Shown in pieces: positions 12,101 to 21,397 of a stretch of 64,000 nucleotides of DNA (position 1 is the stretch's first letter; each line of letters opens with the position of its first letter). The notes under the pieces were generated by a model, which saw nothing but the letters and a program-made list of their open reading frames with translations, ran no database searches and had not been told where the DNA came from. The stretch comes from Candidatus Opimibacter skivensis (GTDB taxonomy: Bacteria; Bacteroidota; Bacteroidia; Chitinophagales; Saprospiraceae). The DNA lies in assembly GCA_016722045.1 (NCBI GenBank), contig JADKGY010000033.1:1-64000 (forward strand). Direction: 5' to 3'. The position numbers and the translations under genes were made by a program.

Positions 12101-15100
12101 CTTCGACGGTTGTCGGAGTTATTGTTCCGGTGATTGTTGGAGCTGTTGTATCATTTACATTAATGACCTGTGTCGCTGTTGTTGAATTGGAACATGCATC
12201 CGTGATAACATAAGTTCTTGTTACTACTACAGGACATGTGCCAGATGAGGTCTGACTGCTTGTGACAACCAGATTTGCATCTGTTGTGCAAGCATCAGTA
12301 ATTGTTAAACCTAGTGCTTCAAGTCCTGCAACTGTAGTAGCTGCTACTGTTGCATCCGAAGAAAGACATCCTTCCACTGTTGTCGTCGTTATGGCACCGG
12401 TGATCACAGGCGCTATCGTATCCACCACTGATACCGTCTTCATACATGTTGAAATACAACCATTGACATCCGTCACGGAAGCCGTCAATGTAAAAGTCGT
12501 ATCACAATCCGCACCAGCAGCAACAGTTATCATCTGAATATTAGATGCTGACGTAATCGCGCCATTACCTACAATAGTCCATGCATATATGACCTCAAAC
12601 GGAATGTCAGGAATCGGAACTGAATACCCGGCAGATGATGATGGGCATAGTGCATCTGCCCCTGATATCAAACATTCAGGAAATGAATTGTTGGTTAATG
12701 TCACATCATCATATGCAGAACAGGTCCCATTCGTCACTGTCCATCTCACCGTAACACTTGATCCTGCGACTATACCTGTAATGGTGGTCGTAGGTGAACC
12801 TGGTGCCGTAATGACTGCTGTGCCATTGATCAATGTCCATTCACCAGTGCCGACAGATGGTGCACTTTGTGTCATAGTGAAACTATCACCACTACATTGT
12901 GCCTGATCAGGTTCATTACTTATGACGGGTAGCGAATCGTTAGTCAATACGACATCATCAAAAGCACTGCAAGCTCCATTAGTCACAGTCCATCTTAATG
13001 TAGCACTTGTTCCTGCAGTTACACCGGTGATCGTTGTAGTCGGCGAAGTAGGTGTCGTGATACCATCTGATCCCGAGATCAGTGTCCATACGCCTGTCCC
13101 CGGTGAAGGTGAAGTCTGTGTCATCGTGAACGTCGACATATCACACTGTGCCTGATCCGGCTGATCACTGATGAGGGGTTGGATATCATTGCGTATTGTT
13201 ACTTCATCAAACACAGTACATGTTCCATTCGTGACGGTCCATCTTACAGTAGCACTTGTTCCCGGTGGCAGGTCTGTAATCGTTGTTGTAGGCGAACCAG
13301 GCGAAGTGATGACTGCCGAACCACTAATCAATGACCACACGCCAGTTCCCACCGATGGATCACTTTGCGTCATGGTGAATATATCATTACTGCATTGTGC
13401 CTGATCAGGTTGATCAGTCACTATCGGCAGTGCATAATTAGTAAGAGCGACATCATCAAACACAATACAAGTTCCATTCGTGACCGTCCATCTCAACGTA
13501 GCACTTGTGCCCGGTAGCACACCAGTGATTGTTGTAGTTGGTGAAGTTGGATCAGTGATAGCATCCGATCCCAGTACCAATGTCCACACTCCAGTTCCGA
13601 ATGATGGTGCTGTCTGCGTCATCGTAAATGTCGATACATCACACTGCACCTGATTCGGTTGATTACTGATAAATGGCATCACATCATTTCGCAAGGTCAC
13701 ATCATCAAATGCAGTGCACCCGGCATCAGTCACTGTCCATCTGACAGTAACACTTGTTCCTGCTACAACACCTGTAACGGTGGTCAGGGGATCAAGAGGA
13801 TCGGTGATCGTCGCTGATCCACTGATCAATGTCCATTCTCCCTCACCATCCGGTGGAATACTCTGTGTCATCGTAAACGTAGATGTATTACACAAAGCCT
13901 GATCAGGCTGATCACTCACCACGTTTTGATCATCGTTGGTCAACATTACTTCATCATATGCACTACACGTACCATTGGTCACTGTCCATATGACGATGAC
14001 AATGGTTTCTGGCATTACATCTGTTATGGTTGTGACAGGATCACTGGCATCTGTGATCGTAGCACTACCACTTACGATTGTCCATACACCAGTCCCTATA
14101 ATAGGTGTATTCTGTGTCATAGTAAACGTGCTCGTATTACATTGTACCTGGTCCGGTTGATCCGACACGACAGGTTGTGCATCAACATTCACTGTTACTG
14201 CTGTGCATGTTCCCGCTGTCACACATCCACCTTCACCACGTACATAATATGTCGTCGTATCAGATGGTGTAACCATAATAGACGAGCCTGTACCGACTAA
14301 TGTACCACCACATGAATCGGTATACCACAGCCAGTCCGTGGCATCATTGAGCAATCCTGTATTGATACTTAGAGTAATGGTTGTACCTATGCAGACTTCA
14401 GCTCCGGGTGAAATCAAGATGGTGGGCACATCAGGATCAACACATGCATCGGCTACAAGAAATTCACTAAATCCACTTGCTCCTGTTATTTCAATACTTG
14501 TAGACGTATGATTCCCTACTGTCGGATAGGTCCATGTTGAAGGCGAATCCAATTTCCCTACGATAGCTACATTTGAAACAAATAATGGATCCTGATCTGA
14601 AATGACCCAGTTAAAAAGTGCGTCATAGTTAACGGTACCTAAGCCAGTGGCGATATTGAATGACCAGTAACGGTTGACAGATGAAATAGGATTTAGAATA
14701 GAACTTGCGATATCGGGATGATCACCATCGGTCGTATAACTACATAATGTACCGGCTGTCGTCCCGGTGAGAAAATCTATCGTCGCGGGAGCATACGTTG
14801 TCGTCGTCCCGATAGGAAAAAGATATGAATTCGCTCCGGCCAGGATGTCGTGACAAAGATTACCATTGACATAACCTAAATCAGAAGCACCACTGATGGC
14901 ATTGGTAGTTGTATTATTTATAGTCAGGGTATTGGCACCAGTAGTAATAATACCATTTATAAAAACAAGAGCGCCACTGATGATTTCATCGCTTTCAAGT
15001 AAGAGGCCTGCTGCATTATTTATCGTCAGTGTATCAAAAGTTGTAACGGTGGTTCCGCTGAATGTCTGAAGGGCAGTACCATCGAGATCAATATCACTAC

Positions 15101-15275
15101 CGGAGGCGGTAAAGGTGCCCCCATTATTCGTAAAGTCTCCACTGATGGAGTGAGTGAATGCTCCCGTTGATAAATGTAGTCCCTGAGTTAGCGTAAAATC
15201 ACCATCGGAAATCATTGCCGCACTGGCAGTTGCCGTGGCAGTTCCGGACATAGAGAAATCACCATGAATATACAT
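6096..15275 (-). CDS. Gene A fragment: beta-strand region, 83- and 90-residue module arrays
   Basis: This 3,059-residue frame is the longest intact part of gene A. It begins with the end of a beta-strand super-repeat (to ~14450), then an Ig-like domain with a DTTTYYVRG motif. Six 83-residue modules follow (QPDQAQC ... TFTMTQ ... GTGVWTLISGSATIT ... RWTVTNGTCSAFDDV). Next come 21 ninety-residue modules (TITGTIAPTTVEGC ... LEALGLTISDACTTD ... TCPVVVTRTYVITDACSNSTTATQVINVND). It ends with one 80-residue gene-B-type module and the first 79-residue modules. The apparent ATG at 15275 is internal and simply follows degraded sequence, so it is not a real start. Extracellular secretion is inferred from the gene's N-terminus and cysteine pattern. 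Confidence 0.75.
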   Translation of the reverse strand: MYIHGDFSMSGTATATASAAMISDGDFTLTQGLHLSTGAFTHSISGDFTNNGGTFTASGSDIDLDGTALQTFSGTTVTTFDTLTINNAAGLLLESDEIISGALVFINGIITTGANTLTINNTTTNAISGASDLGYVNGNLCHDILAGANSYLFPIGTTTTYAPATIDFLTGTTAGTLCSYTTDGDHPDIASSILNPISSVNRYWSFNIATGLGTVNYDALFNWVISDQDPLFVSNVAIVGKLDSPSTWTYPTVGNHTSTSIEITGASGFSEFLVADACVDPDVPTILISPGAEVCIGTTITLSINTGLLNDATDWLWYTDSCGGTLVGTGSSIMVTPSDTTTYYVRGEGGCVTAGTCTAVTVNVDAQPVVSDQPDQVQCNTSTFTMTQNTPIIGTGVWTIVSGSATITDASDPVTTITDVMPETIVIVIWTVTNGTCSAYDEVMLTNDDQNVVSDQPDQALCNTSTFTMTQSIPPDGEGEWTLISGSATITDPLDPLTTVTGVVAGTSVTVRWTVTDAGCTAFDDVTLRNDVMPFISNQPNQVQCDVSTFTMTQTAPSFGTGVWTLVLGSDAITDPTSPTTTITGVLPGTSATLRWTVTNGTCIVFDDVALTNYALPIVTDQPDQAQCSNDIFTMTQSDPSVGTGVWSLISGSAVITSPGSPTTTITDLPPGTSATVRWTVTNGTCTVFDEVTIRNDIQPLISDQPDQAQCDMSTFTMTQTSPSPGTGVWTLISGSDGITTPTSPTTTITGVTAGTSATLRWTVTNGACSAFDDVVLTNDSLPVISNEPDQAQCSGDSFTMTQSAPSVGTGEWTLINGTAVITAPGSPTTTITGIVAGSSVTVRWTVTNGTCSAYDDVTLTNNSFPECLISGADALCPSSSAGYSVPIPDIPFEVIYAWTIVGNGAITSASNIQMITVAAGADCDTTFTLTASVTDVNGCISTCMKTVSVVDTIAPVITGAITTTTVEGCLSSDATVAATTVAGLEALGLTITDACTTDANLVVTSSQTSSGTCPVVVTRTYVITDACSNSTTATQVINVNDTTAPTITGTITPTTVEGCVTADATAAVTTVVGLEALGLTISDACTTAAVTTVAGLEALGLTISDACTTDANLVVTSSQTSLGTCPVVVTRTYVITDACSNSTTATQVINVNDTTSPTITGTIAPSTVEGCVTADATAAATTVAELEALGLTISDACTTDENLVVTSSQTTSGTCPVVVTRIYVITDACSNSSTATQVINVNDTTAPSISGTIAPTTVEGCLEADASTAATTVEDLEGLGLAITDACTTDENLVVTSSQTTSGTCPVVVTRTYVITDACSNSSTATQVINVNDTTAPSITGTITPSTVEGCLEADATTAAATVAELEGFGLTISDACTTDENLVVTSSQTTSGTCPVVVTRTYVITDACSNSSTAAQVINVNDTTAPSITGTITASTVEGCLEADATTAATTVAGLEGLGLTISDACTTDENLVVTSSQTTSGTCPVVVTRTYVITDACSNSSTATQVINVNDTTAPTITGTIAPSTVEGCLEADATTAATTVAELEGLGLTIGDACTTDENLVVTSSQITSGTCPVVVTRTYVITDACSNSSTATQVINVNDTTSPTITGTITPTTVEGCLATDATTAVTTVLALEELGLTISDACTTDENLVVTSSQTSTGTCPVVVTRTYVITDACSNSTTATQVINVNDTTAPTITGTIAPTTVEGCVTGDATTAASTVAGLELLGLTISDACTTDANLVVTSSQTSAGTCPVVVTRTYVITDACSNSSTATQVINVNDTTSPSITGTITPTTVEGCLAADATTAVTTLAALELLGLIISDACTTDGNIVVTSSQSAVGTCPVVVTRTYVITDACSNSTTATQVINVNDTTSPTITGTIAPATVEGCLAADATTAVTSLAALELLGLTISDACTTDANLVVTSNQTTAGTCPVVVTRTYVITDACSNSSTSTQVINVNDTTAPLIIGTITPTTVEGCLTADATSPVTTVAALEALGLTISDACTTDGNLVVTSSQTTAGTCPVVVTRTYVITDACSNSTTATQVINVNDTTAPTITGTIAPVTIQGCVVGDATIVVTTVAALELLGLTISDACTVDASLTVTSSQTTSGTCPVVVTRIYVITDACSNSTTATQVINVNDTTAPTITGTIPPTTVEGCVTGDATTAATTVAGLELLGLTISDACTTDENLIVTSGQTTSGTCPVVVTRTYVITDACSNSTTATQVINVNDTTAPAISGTIAPTTVEGCVVGDATTAVTTVAALELLGLTISDACTVDASLTVTSSQTSAGTCPVVVTRTYVVRDACSNSSTATQVINVNDTTAPTITGTIAPTTVEGCVAGSATTAVTTVAALEALGLTISDACTVDGSLVVTSSDASTGTCPIVVTRTYTITDACLNFTTAAQVINVDDNTAPVITGTIAPTTVEGCVAGSATAAVTTVAALEALGLTISDACTTDASLVVTSSQTSAGTCPVVVTRTYVITDACSNSATATQVISVNDTTSPTITGTIAPTTVEGCVVGDATGAVTTVSALELLGLTISDACTTDANLVVTSSQTTSGTCPVVVTRTYVITDACSNSSTAIQVINVNDTTAPTITGTISPTTVEGCVAGSATTAVTTVAALEALGLTISDACTTDASLVVTSSQTSAGTCPVVVTRTYVITDACSNSATATQVISVNDTTSPTITGTIAPTTVEGCVVGDATGAVTTVSALELLGLTISDACTTDANLVVTSSQTTSGACPVVVTRTYVITDACSNSTTATQVINVNDTTVPSITGTIAPTTVEGCVAGSATAAVTTVSALELLGLTISDACTADGALVVTSSDASTGTCPIVVTRTYVVTDACSNSATAAQVINVQDITAPVLTGEGADATINCPSTPTFTAPTALDACDATPVITFADDTVAGSCAGSYATTRTWLATDACGNSSSASQTINVQDITAPVIASLPTASTIDCPATPVFAVATATDACGSVFTLTSNDVSTSGDCAGEYSVTRTWTATDACGNSSSASQTINVQDITAPVIATLPTASTIDCPATPVFAVPRLRMHAEVPSH
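6690..12425 (-). repeat. Array of 270-bp (90-residue) modules, 21 copies
   Basis: I count 21 copies by the TVEGC-type motif (one copy has TIQGC). The phase is exactly 270 bp, for example at 7066, 7336, 7606 and 7876. One unit (about 11930-12260) is lengthened by an internal 66-bp in-frame duplication. Modules at 7035-7460 and 7575-8000 are nearly identical, offset by two units. Confidence 0.85.
12660..14180 (-). repeat. Array of 249-bp (83-residue) modules, 6 copies
   Basis: The phrase encoding the QPDQxQC motif recurs at about 12901, 13150, 13399, 13648, 13898 and 14148, a period of 249-250 bp. Copies are more divergent in DNA than those of the 237-, 240- and 270-bp arrays, suggesting an older amplification. 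Confidence 0.8.
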
Positions 15276-16483
15276 TTAGGTGCCTGGCAATGTTTTAGTC
15301 CCACTGCCACTAAGAATAAGATTGCCATATCCTGAGAGTGGCGGCATTTGGATTTAAAATGATTTGGTCATCGCCGTTATATTCAACAGTTTCATCCCTG
15401 TCAATATAGGTTTGCGCAATATTCCATATTCCATCATTAGTCATGGTCCCGGCAATCCTCATAATGGTACTGTCCATTAAGTCTCAATGCTCCAGCATCA
15501 ATGGTCACATTGTAGAAATCTGTTACGCCAGACATTGTAGCTCCAAGATTAGTAAAAATGACTTCACTTGTGCTGGCATTAAATATCCCTCCATCGTTAA
15601 TCCATGCACCACTGGCCCCGGAAATCGTAAAGATTGATGAAGGTCTTGCATTTAAAATCCCGCCACTGTCAATTGTGATTCTTCCGAAAGTCCATAGCTC
15701 CTACGGGTAGCATTGGATCATTCGGTGTTGTGGAAGCATCAGGAATGATCACATCATCATTAGCTGATGGTGTACCAGTAGGAGTCCAATTGGGAGGAGT
15801 TAGCCAATCTGTATTAGTGGAACCATTCCATACATAATTTGCGAGCTCAGAACCACCAAGCGTGGCCTCCAGGTACCCAAACCTGGAGGCAACAGGTCTA
15901 TAGGAATGCTTGACAACCCAACCCACTCGTTGATAAGGTCAGAATTTGACTTTCCTACTTCGACTTCTGCTCCAGGTGTAAAAGGAAAAGAATTGTACCA
16001 ATACACCAGATCATTTTCAATATTTCCATTAAGCTCACTGTCGAGATAATGTACATTGACAGTCACTGAACCACCGACAGCGCCATTTTGGATAACCTCA
16101 TATGTCCTTAAGATCCCATCTGGTTTCCAGGCTGGCGCGGCACCGATCGTTGTTTTGATACTGAACTCAGTTGGTAAAGTTCCTAGAGTTTTGAAATGTC
16201 ATAGCTGTATACTGATTTCCGAACGAATAAGAAACACCGGGAATAAAACCAGTCCGTTTTACAATTCCTGTCACATCACCGATGCCGATGACCGTAGCCA
16301 GACTTCCCTAAGATTGAGTATTTGTGCCCCAAGAGTAAGATTCCCTATTGAAACAGATGGATTATTACTTTGAAGATGTAGTACTTTATTGACGGTAAGA
16401 TCAGTATTGGCCACAACACCGCTAATGTTATTTAATGTCAGATTATTAAATACAGATACTGCACTGCCACTGATCGTTTGCAC
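15276..16483 (-). pseudogene. Gene A, degraded stretch joining two super-repeats
   Basis: The minus strand here matches the corresponding part of the 2,991-bp super-repeat at 18070-19160 but is broken into short frames (15669-15926, 15800-16066, 16271-16483). Recognisable pieces include a VHYLDSELNGN segment, a WLTPPNWTPTGTPSANDDVIIPDAST segment and a LTLNNISGVV segment. These align with YLDTELNGN and WNSPTNWTPNGIP in the intact copy. This interval is about 200 bp shorter than the intact copy because of scattered small deletions. I interpret it as uncorrected consensus or an assembly join inside one gene, though real decay cannot be excluded from sequence alone. Confidence 0.55.
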
Positions 16484-19400
16484 AGAAACTCCGTTGAAAA
16501 CAATTGTACCTCCATCAGAAAGGAAAGAACCATTGTTAATCCAATCATCCGACTGTATGTGTATGAACTCAAATTAAAATTATCATCGATAATCACATTG
16601 CCGTTGATCGTCAAATTACCTGCGGCTACACTTGGTCCTATGCCTACAAATGAAACATTATAAAAATTACTTGTTCCGATATTCCCATGGTCACCATCAA
16701 AAATCACGGTTGAAGTATTGGCAATAAAAGTACCTGCCCTTGTCCAGTAACCAAAAACTGTCAATGTATTCGAACCTGTAATTGTTAAGGTAGCTCCTAT
16801 GTTTATAAAAAGATTTCGTGATACTCCATCTGCTGCTCCGATTACAGGTTGATTACCACCTGCAGGGATATTGACATCGGTTGTAGATGTAGGTATTCCT
16901 CCACACCAATTGGATGCATCGTTCCAATCTGTACTTGTCGTCCCCAGCCATGTGCCTGATGGATTAAGATCAATGGTTATAGTCGGACTTCCTGATACTG
17001 TACCTGTACAGCCTCCGGCATCTGTGACAGATACAAGGGCATATGTGGTGATGCCTGAAGGACTGACAGGTATGTCACTTCCGCTGATGTAATTTGTAAT
17101 TGTACCTCCACCACCACCTGAATAAACAACCGTATACGGACTGATACCGCCACTCATCGTCACCACCAGATTGTCCGTACTTCCTGAGCAGATGATGGAT
17201 GGTCCTGATAAAGTGGCCGTGAAAGCAGAACATCCATTAGCTACCTGAAAATCACCGAAAGCAGCCGCACCTGTGATCGCAATACTTGTTGACGTATGTG
17301 CACTTACTGTGGGATAAATCCATGTAGACGGATTAAACTTACCTACCACAGCGGTCGTATAATCAAATGGAGGATCCTGATCTGCTGACACCCAATTAAA
17401 GGTTGCGCCATAATTTACATTCGTCAAACCACTACCGATCGTAAATGTCCAGAACCTGTTGACTGAACTCGTTGGCGCTAAAGTGGATGACGCGATATTT
17501 GGTTGATCGCCATCTGTAGTTGATCCTGTCAATTCACCGGTTACAGTACCTGCAGCAAATGATATACTCGCAGGAGCATACGCCGTGGAAGTTCCAATAG
17601 GATAAGAATATGTATTTGCACCTGCACCTATATCCCGATGAAGATTACCATTGACATAATTTGAAGAGGACGCACCTACGATCGCTGAGGTACTTACATT
17701 ATTAATCTTCAATGAATTAACACCTGTCGTAATGATACCCGTCGTGAATGTAAGTATGCCGGTGACCGTTTCATCAATTCCAAGTACTACACCTGCTGAA
17801 TTATTTACAATTAAATTATTGAACGTAGAAGAAATAGTTCCTCCTATAGTTTGTGAGATGAGTCCATTGAGTGTAATCGTGCTTCCGGTAGCATTGAATG
17901 TGGCTCCATTGTTAGTGAAATTTCCTCCGATAGTATGACTCAATGCACCTGTGATAAAAGTAGTACCTGAACCAAGTGTGACTCCACCTTTTAATGTCAA
18001 TGCAGCTAGTGCTGTAGCAGACGCGGTACCTGCCATAGTAAAGTCTCCTGCTAAAGTCAAAGCCATACCAGGCATTGTTTTCGTTCCGCTTCCACTGAGG
18101 ATAAGATTATAGTATCCCGGAGTTGTTCCGTTTGGATTTAATACAGTTTGATTTCCTCCATTATATTCAACGGTGTTATCCGGATTCAAGGCTGCTCTCC
18201 AGATACCGTTGTTGATTATCGTTCCGGCGATACGAATGATGGATCCGGTTTGATTGATCAATGCGGCCGTAGGATTGATCGTCACATTGTAGAAATTAGT
18301 AATCCCGGATACTGTAGCAGCTGCATTTGTAAAAATCACTGTGCTTGTACTGGCATTGAATGTACCTCCGCTATTACTCCATGCTCCTGCACCGCCGGTG
18401 AGGGTAAGAGAGGAAGTTGTCGTAGCGTCCAGAATAGCTCCACTCTGTATGGTGATTTTAATGATTGATGTTGATCCGACAGGTAGTAATGGATCATTGG
18501 GTGTTGTTGCAGCATCAGGAATGATGACAGAACTCAAATCTGATGGAATACCATTCGGTGTCCAATTAGTCGGACTATTCCAGTCGGTAGACACTGAGCC
18601 GTTCCAGGTGGCGCTAGTGAGATTTGAATTAGCAAGTGTAATTTCTGCTGCTCCAAAAGCACCCGGAAAATTTGAAAAAGGTAAGCCTGATATCCCAACC
18701 CAATTATTTGACACATCATAATTTGACCTGCCAAATTCAATTCCTGTTCCAGGTGTAAAAGGAACCACACCACGCCAGAACACCAGATTATTTTCTGTAT
18801 TCCCATTGAGTTCGGTATCCAGATAATGTACAATGACTGTTCCAAGAGTACCAGCTGATCCATGTTGTATGAGGGCAACAATTCTTTGAATACCATTCGT
18901 TTTCCACGCAGGTGCAGCTCCAATAGTAATTTTCATACTTACATCAGTCGGCAGTGTTCCACCACTTTGAAAAACGATTGTGGTGTATTGGTTTCCAAAA
19001 GTATACGAGGTACCAGGTAGAAAACTAATCCGTTTAATAATCCCTGTGACATCACCTACGCCGATTGTGGTCGCCAATGCACCCATGGTCAATGTATTGA
19101 CACCCATAGCCAGGCTGCCTGATGAAGCTGATGGATTTACACTTTGAAGATTAAGTATGCCATTGACTGAAGTATTGATGCTTGCGGTTACACCTGCTGT
19201 ATTCGAGATTGTAAGATTGTTGAATGTTGTTTCAGAAGTACCATTGATGGCTTTAGAAGTTGTTCCACTAAATACAATTGTTCCACCTCCGGTTGTAAAT
19301 GTTCCACTGTTTGTCCAGTTGCCCGATAATGTGAGTGTGGAAGAATGTCCTGTAAAATTATTACTGATGATCACATTACCGGTGATCGTCAATGCACCTG

Positions 19401-21000
19401 TTGCTGTCTTTGTACCAGCTCCGCTGAAAGTGATATTATTAAAATTAGAGGTGCCAATATTTCCTGCGGTACTTCCATTAAAATCTATTGTAGACCCGGT
19501 GGCAGTAAAAGTTCCCGTTCTGGTCCAATTGCCACCCACAGTATGTGTGAAAGCACCTGCAGTGAAATTGTTGCTAATATTCACATTGCCGGCTATCGTC
19601 AATATACCTGTCGCCGTTTTTATACCTGCACCACTGAAGGTGACATTATTAAAATTACTTGTACTGATATTGGCTGCACCTGTACCATCAAAAATAACCG
19701 TTGAACTGTTTTGTACAAATGTTCCTGGCTTAGTCCAGTTACCTGAAACCGTCAATGTATTTGCACCTGATATTGTCAATGTTGATCCGCTACCGATGGT
19801 GATATTACGGGATAGTCCACCCGCTGCACCGATGACAGGTTGATTGACGGGTGTAGATGTAATGATGACATCTGTAGAAGACGTGGGCACACCACCGCAC
19901 CAGTTAGAACTTGTGTTCCAATCAGTGCTGGTAGTGCCCGTCCACGTGCCGGAGGGAGTCAGCGTAATCGTTACTGAGCTTCCCGATATTGTAGCTGTGC
20001 AGCCACCTGCATCTGTGACTGAAGTAAGTGTGTATGTCGTGTTGCTTGCAGGGGTCACCGGAATATTGGTACCGCTGATATAATTTGTGATAGTTCCACC
20101 ACCGCCTCCTGTATAAACTACAGTATACGGACTGATGCCTCCCGACATCGTAACTATCAAATTGGTACTACTACCGCTGCATATCGCACTTGTACCTGAC
20201 AATGTAGCTGTGTACACAGCACAACCATTCGCTACCTGGAAATCACCAAATGCTGTGGCACCCGTGATCTGAATACTGGTAGCAGTGCGTGTACCGATAG
20301 TCGGATAAGTCCATGTCGGTGTATTAAATTTTCCAACGACAGCTGTGCTGAATACAAAAAGTGGATCCTGATCTGCAGTTACCCAATTATACGTCGCGCT
20401 ATAGTTAGCAGTTGTCAATCCACTATTGATGACAAAACGCCAGAATCTATTGACAGAACTTGTAGGTGCTAAAGTAGATGTAGCAATGCTTGGATGATCC
20501 CCATTCGTAGTGAATCCGGTCAATGTACCGGCGATAGTTCCCGCTGCGAATGCAATACTAACCGGGGCATAAACTGTAGCTGTACCGATAGGAAATAGAT
20601 ATGTATTAGCACCTGCTGCTATATTCAGTTGCAGATTGCCATTGATATAATTTGAAGAAGTGGCACCAGTGATAGCCGTCGTGGATGGATTACTGATGAT
20701 AAGCGAATTTGTTCCTGTTGTGATTTTACCATTTGTCAATGTGAGTATGCCGCCGACTGTTTCGTTGATAGCCAGTAATGCACCGGCTGCATTATTTAAA
20801 ATTAGATTATTAAATGTTGATGAAGTAGTGCCGCCAAGAGTTTGCGTTGTCGTGCCATTCAGGGTAAAAGTGCTTGTATTGGCGTTAAAGGCGCCACCGT
20901 TATTCGTAAAATTTTCGCCAATCGAATGACTCAATGTCGCGGTGGTAAAAATTGTACCTGATCCGAGTGTTAAAGTCACCTCCGATATCCATTGCGGCAA
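16438..21000 (-). CDS. Gene A fragment: beta-strand-rich super-repeats
   Basis: This 1,520-residue frame covers about one and a half copies of a ~997-residue super-repeat. Within each copy, short Gly/Ser/Thr/Asn-rich strands (ITGNVIISNNFT, GTFTATGSTIDFNG) suggest a right-handed beta-helix or similar passenger-like fold. Landmarks recur: a STDWN-SNWCGGVPTS motif, an ANTYLFPIGT motif, VNRFW, a FGDFQVANGC motif and an SGGISPYTVVY-GGGGGTITNYISG motif. The start at 21000 is internal. The last ~40 residues are out of frame, after a shift near 16550. Function is unknown beyond a large secreted surface structure; no enzymatic motif was seen. Confidence 0.7.
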   Translation of the reverse strand: MPQWISEVTLTLGSGTIFTTATLSHSIGENFTNNGGAFNANTSTFTLNGTTTQTLGGTTSSTFNNLILNNAAGALLAINETVGGILTLTNGKITTGTNSLIISNPSTTAITGATSSNYINGNLQLNIAAGANTYLFPIGTATVYAPVSIAFAAGTIAGTLTGFTTNGDHPSIATSTLAPTSSVNRFWRFVINSGLTTANYSATYNWVTADQDPLFVFSTAVVGKFNTPTWTYPTIGTRTATSIQITGATAFGDFQVANGCAVYTATLSGTSAICSGSSTNLIVTMSGGISPYTVVYTGGGGGTITNYISGTNIPVTPASNTTYTLTSVTDAGGCTATISGSSVTITLTPSGTWTGTTSTDWNTSSNWCGGVPTSSTDVIITSTPVNQPVIGAAGGLSRNITIGSGSTLTISGANTLTVSGNWTKPGTFVQNSSTVIFDGTGAANISTSNFNNVTFSGAGIKTATGILTIAGNVNISNNFTAGAFTHTVGGNWTRTGTFTATGSTIDFNGSTAGNIGTSNFNNITFSGAGTKTATGALTITGNVIISNNFTGHSSTLTLSGNWTNSGTFTTGGGTIVFSGTTSKAINGTSETTFNNLTISNTAGVTASINTSVNGILNLQSVNPSASSGSLAMGVNTLTMGALATTIGVGDVTGIIKRISFLPGTSYTFGNQYTTIVFQSGGTLPTDVSMKITIGAAPAWKTNGIQRIVALIQHGSAGTLGTVIVHYLDTELNGNTENNLVFWRGVVPFTPGTGIEFGRSNYDVSNNWVGISGLPFSNFPGAFGAAEITLANSNLTSATWNGSVSTDWNSPTNWTPNGIPSDLSSVIIPDAATTPNDPLLPVGSTSIIKITIQSGAILDATTTSSLTLTGGAGAWSNSGGTFNASTSTVIFTNAAATVSGITNFYNVTINPTAALINQTGSIIRIAGTIINNGIWRAALNPDNTVEYNGGNQTVLNPNGTTPGYYNLILSGSGTKTMPGMALTLAGDFTMAGTASATALAALTLKGGVTLGSGTTFITGALSHTIGGNFTNNGATFNATGSTITLNGLISQTIGGTISSTFNNLIVNNSAGVVLGIDETVTGILTFTTGIITTGVNSLKINNVSTSAIVGASSSNYVNGNLHRDIGAGANTYSYPIGTSTAYAPASISFAAGTVTGELTGSTTDGDQPNIASSTLAPTSSVNRFWTFTIGSGLTNVNYGATFNWVSADQDPPFDYTTAVVGKFNPSTWIYPTVSAHTSTSIAITGAAAFGDFQVANGCSAFTATLSGPSIICSGSTDNLVVTMSGGISPYTVVYSGGGGGTITNYISGSDIPVSPSGITTYALVSVTDAGGCTGTVSGSPTITIDLNPSGTWLGTTSTDWNDASNWCGGIPTSTTDVNIPAGGNQPVIGAADGVSRNLFINIGATLTITGSNTLTVFGYWTRAGTFIANTSTVIFDGDHGNIGTSNFYNVSFVGIGPSVAAGNLTINGNVIIDDNFNLSSYTYSRMIGLTMVLSFLMEVQLFSTEFLCKRSVAVQYLYLII

Positions 21001-21397
21001 GGGCTGTGGCAGTAGTAGTTCCCGCCATTGAAAAATCTCCGTGTATAATTAGCGCGGTTCCCGGCATTGTCTTAGTTCCTGTACCACTCAGGATCAGGTG
21101 ATGATAGCCTTGAGTCGATCCGTTTGGATTCAGTACCGTCTGATCTCCACCATTATATTCGACAGTAACATTATCATTCGGGTTTGCATTCCATATGCCA
21201 TTGTTTGTCATTGTTCCAGCTATCCGTGTGATACTACCAGCGCCCAGGGTCAATCCTGCGCCTGAATTGATCGTGATGTTGTAGAAATTCGTTGTCCCTG
21301 AAATTGTCGCTGCGGCATTTGTGAAAATTACTGTACTTGTACTGGGATTAAATGTACCTCCATTGTTGATCCACGCACCACTTCCGCCACCAGTCAC
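20900..21397 (-). CDS. Gene A fragment: beta-strand segment upstream of 21000
   Basis: This 165-residue frame matches the super-repeat section with GGAGAWSNSGGTFNASTST and LNPNGTTPGYYNLILSGSGTKTMPG seen near 18080-18390 in the next copy. It runs out of frame into the following fragment near 20970-21000, where a base is lost. It is one more piece of gene A, with no independent start or signal peptide. Confidence 0.55.
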   Translation of the reverse strand: MTGGGSGAWINNGGTFNPSTSTVIFTNAAATISGTTNFYNITINSGAGLTLGAGSITRIAGTMTNNGIWNANPNDNVTVEYNGGDQTVLNPNGSTQGYHHLILSGTGTKTMPGTALIIHGDFSMAGTTTATALAAMDIGGDFNTRIRYNFYHRDIESFDWRKFYE

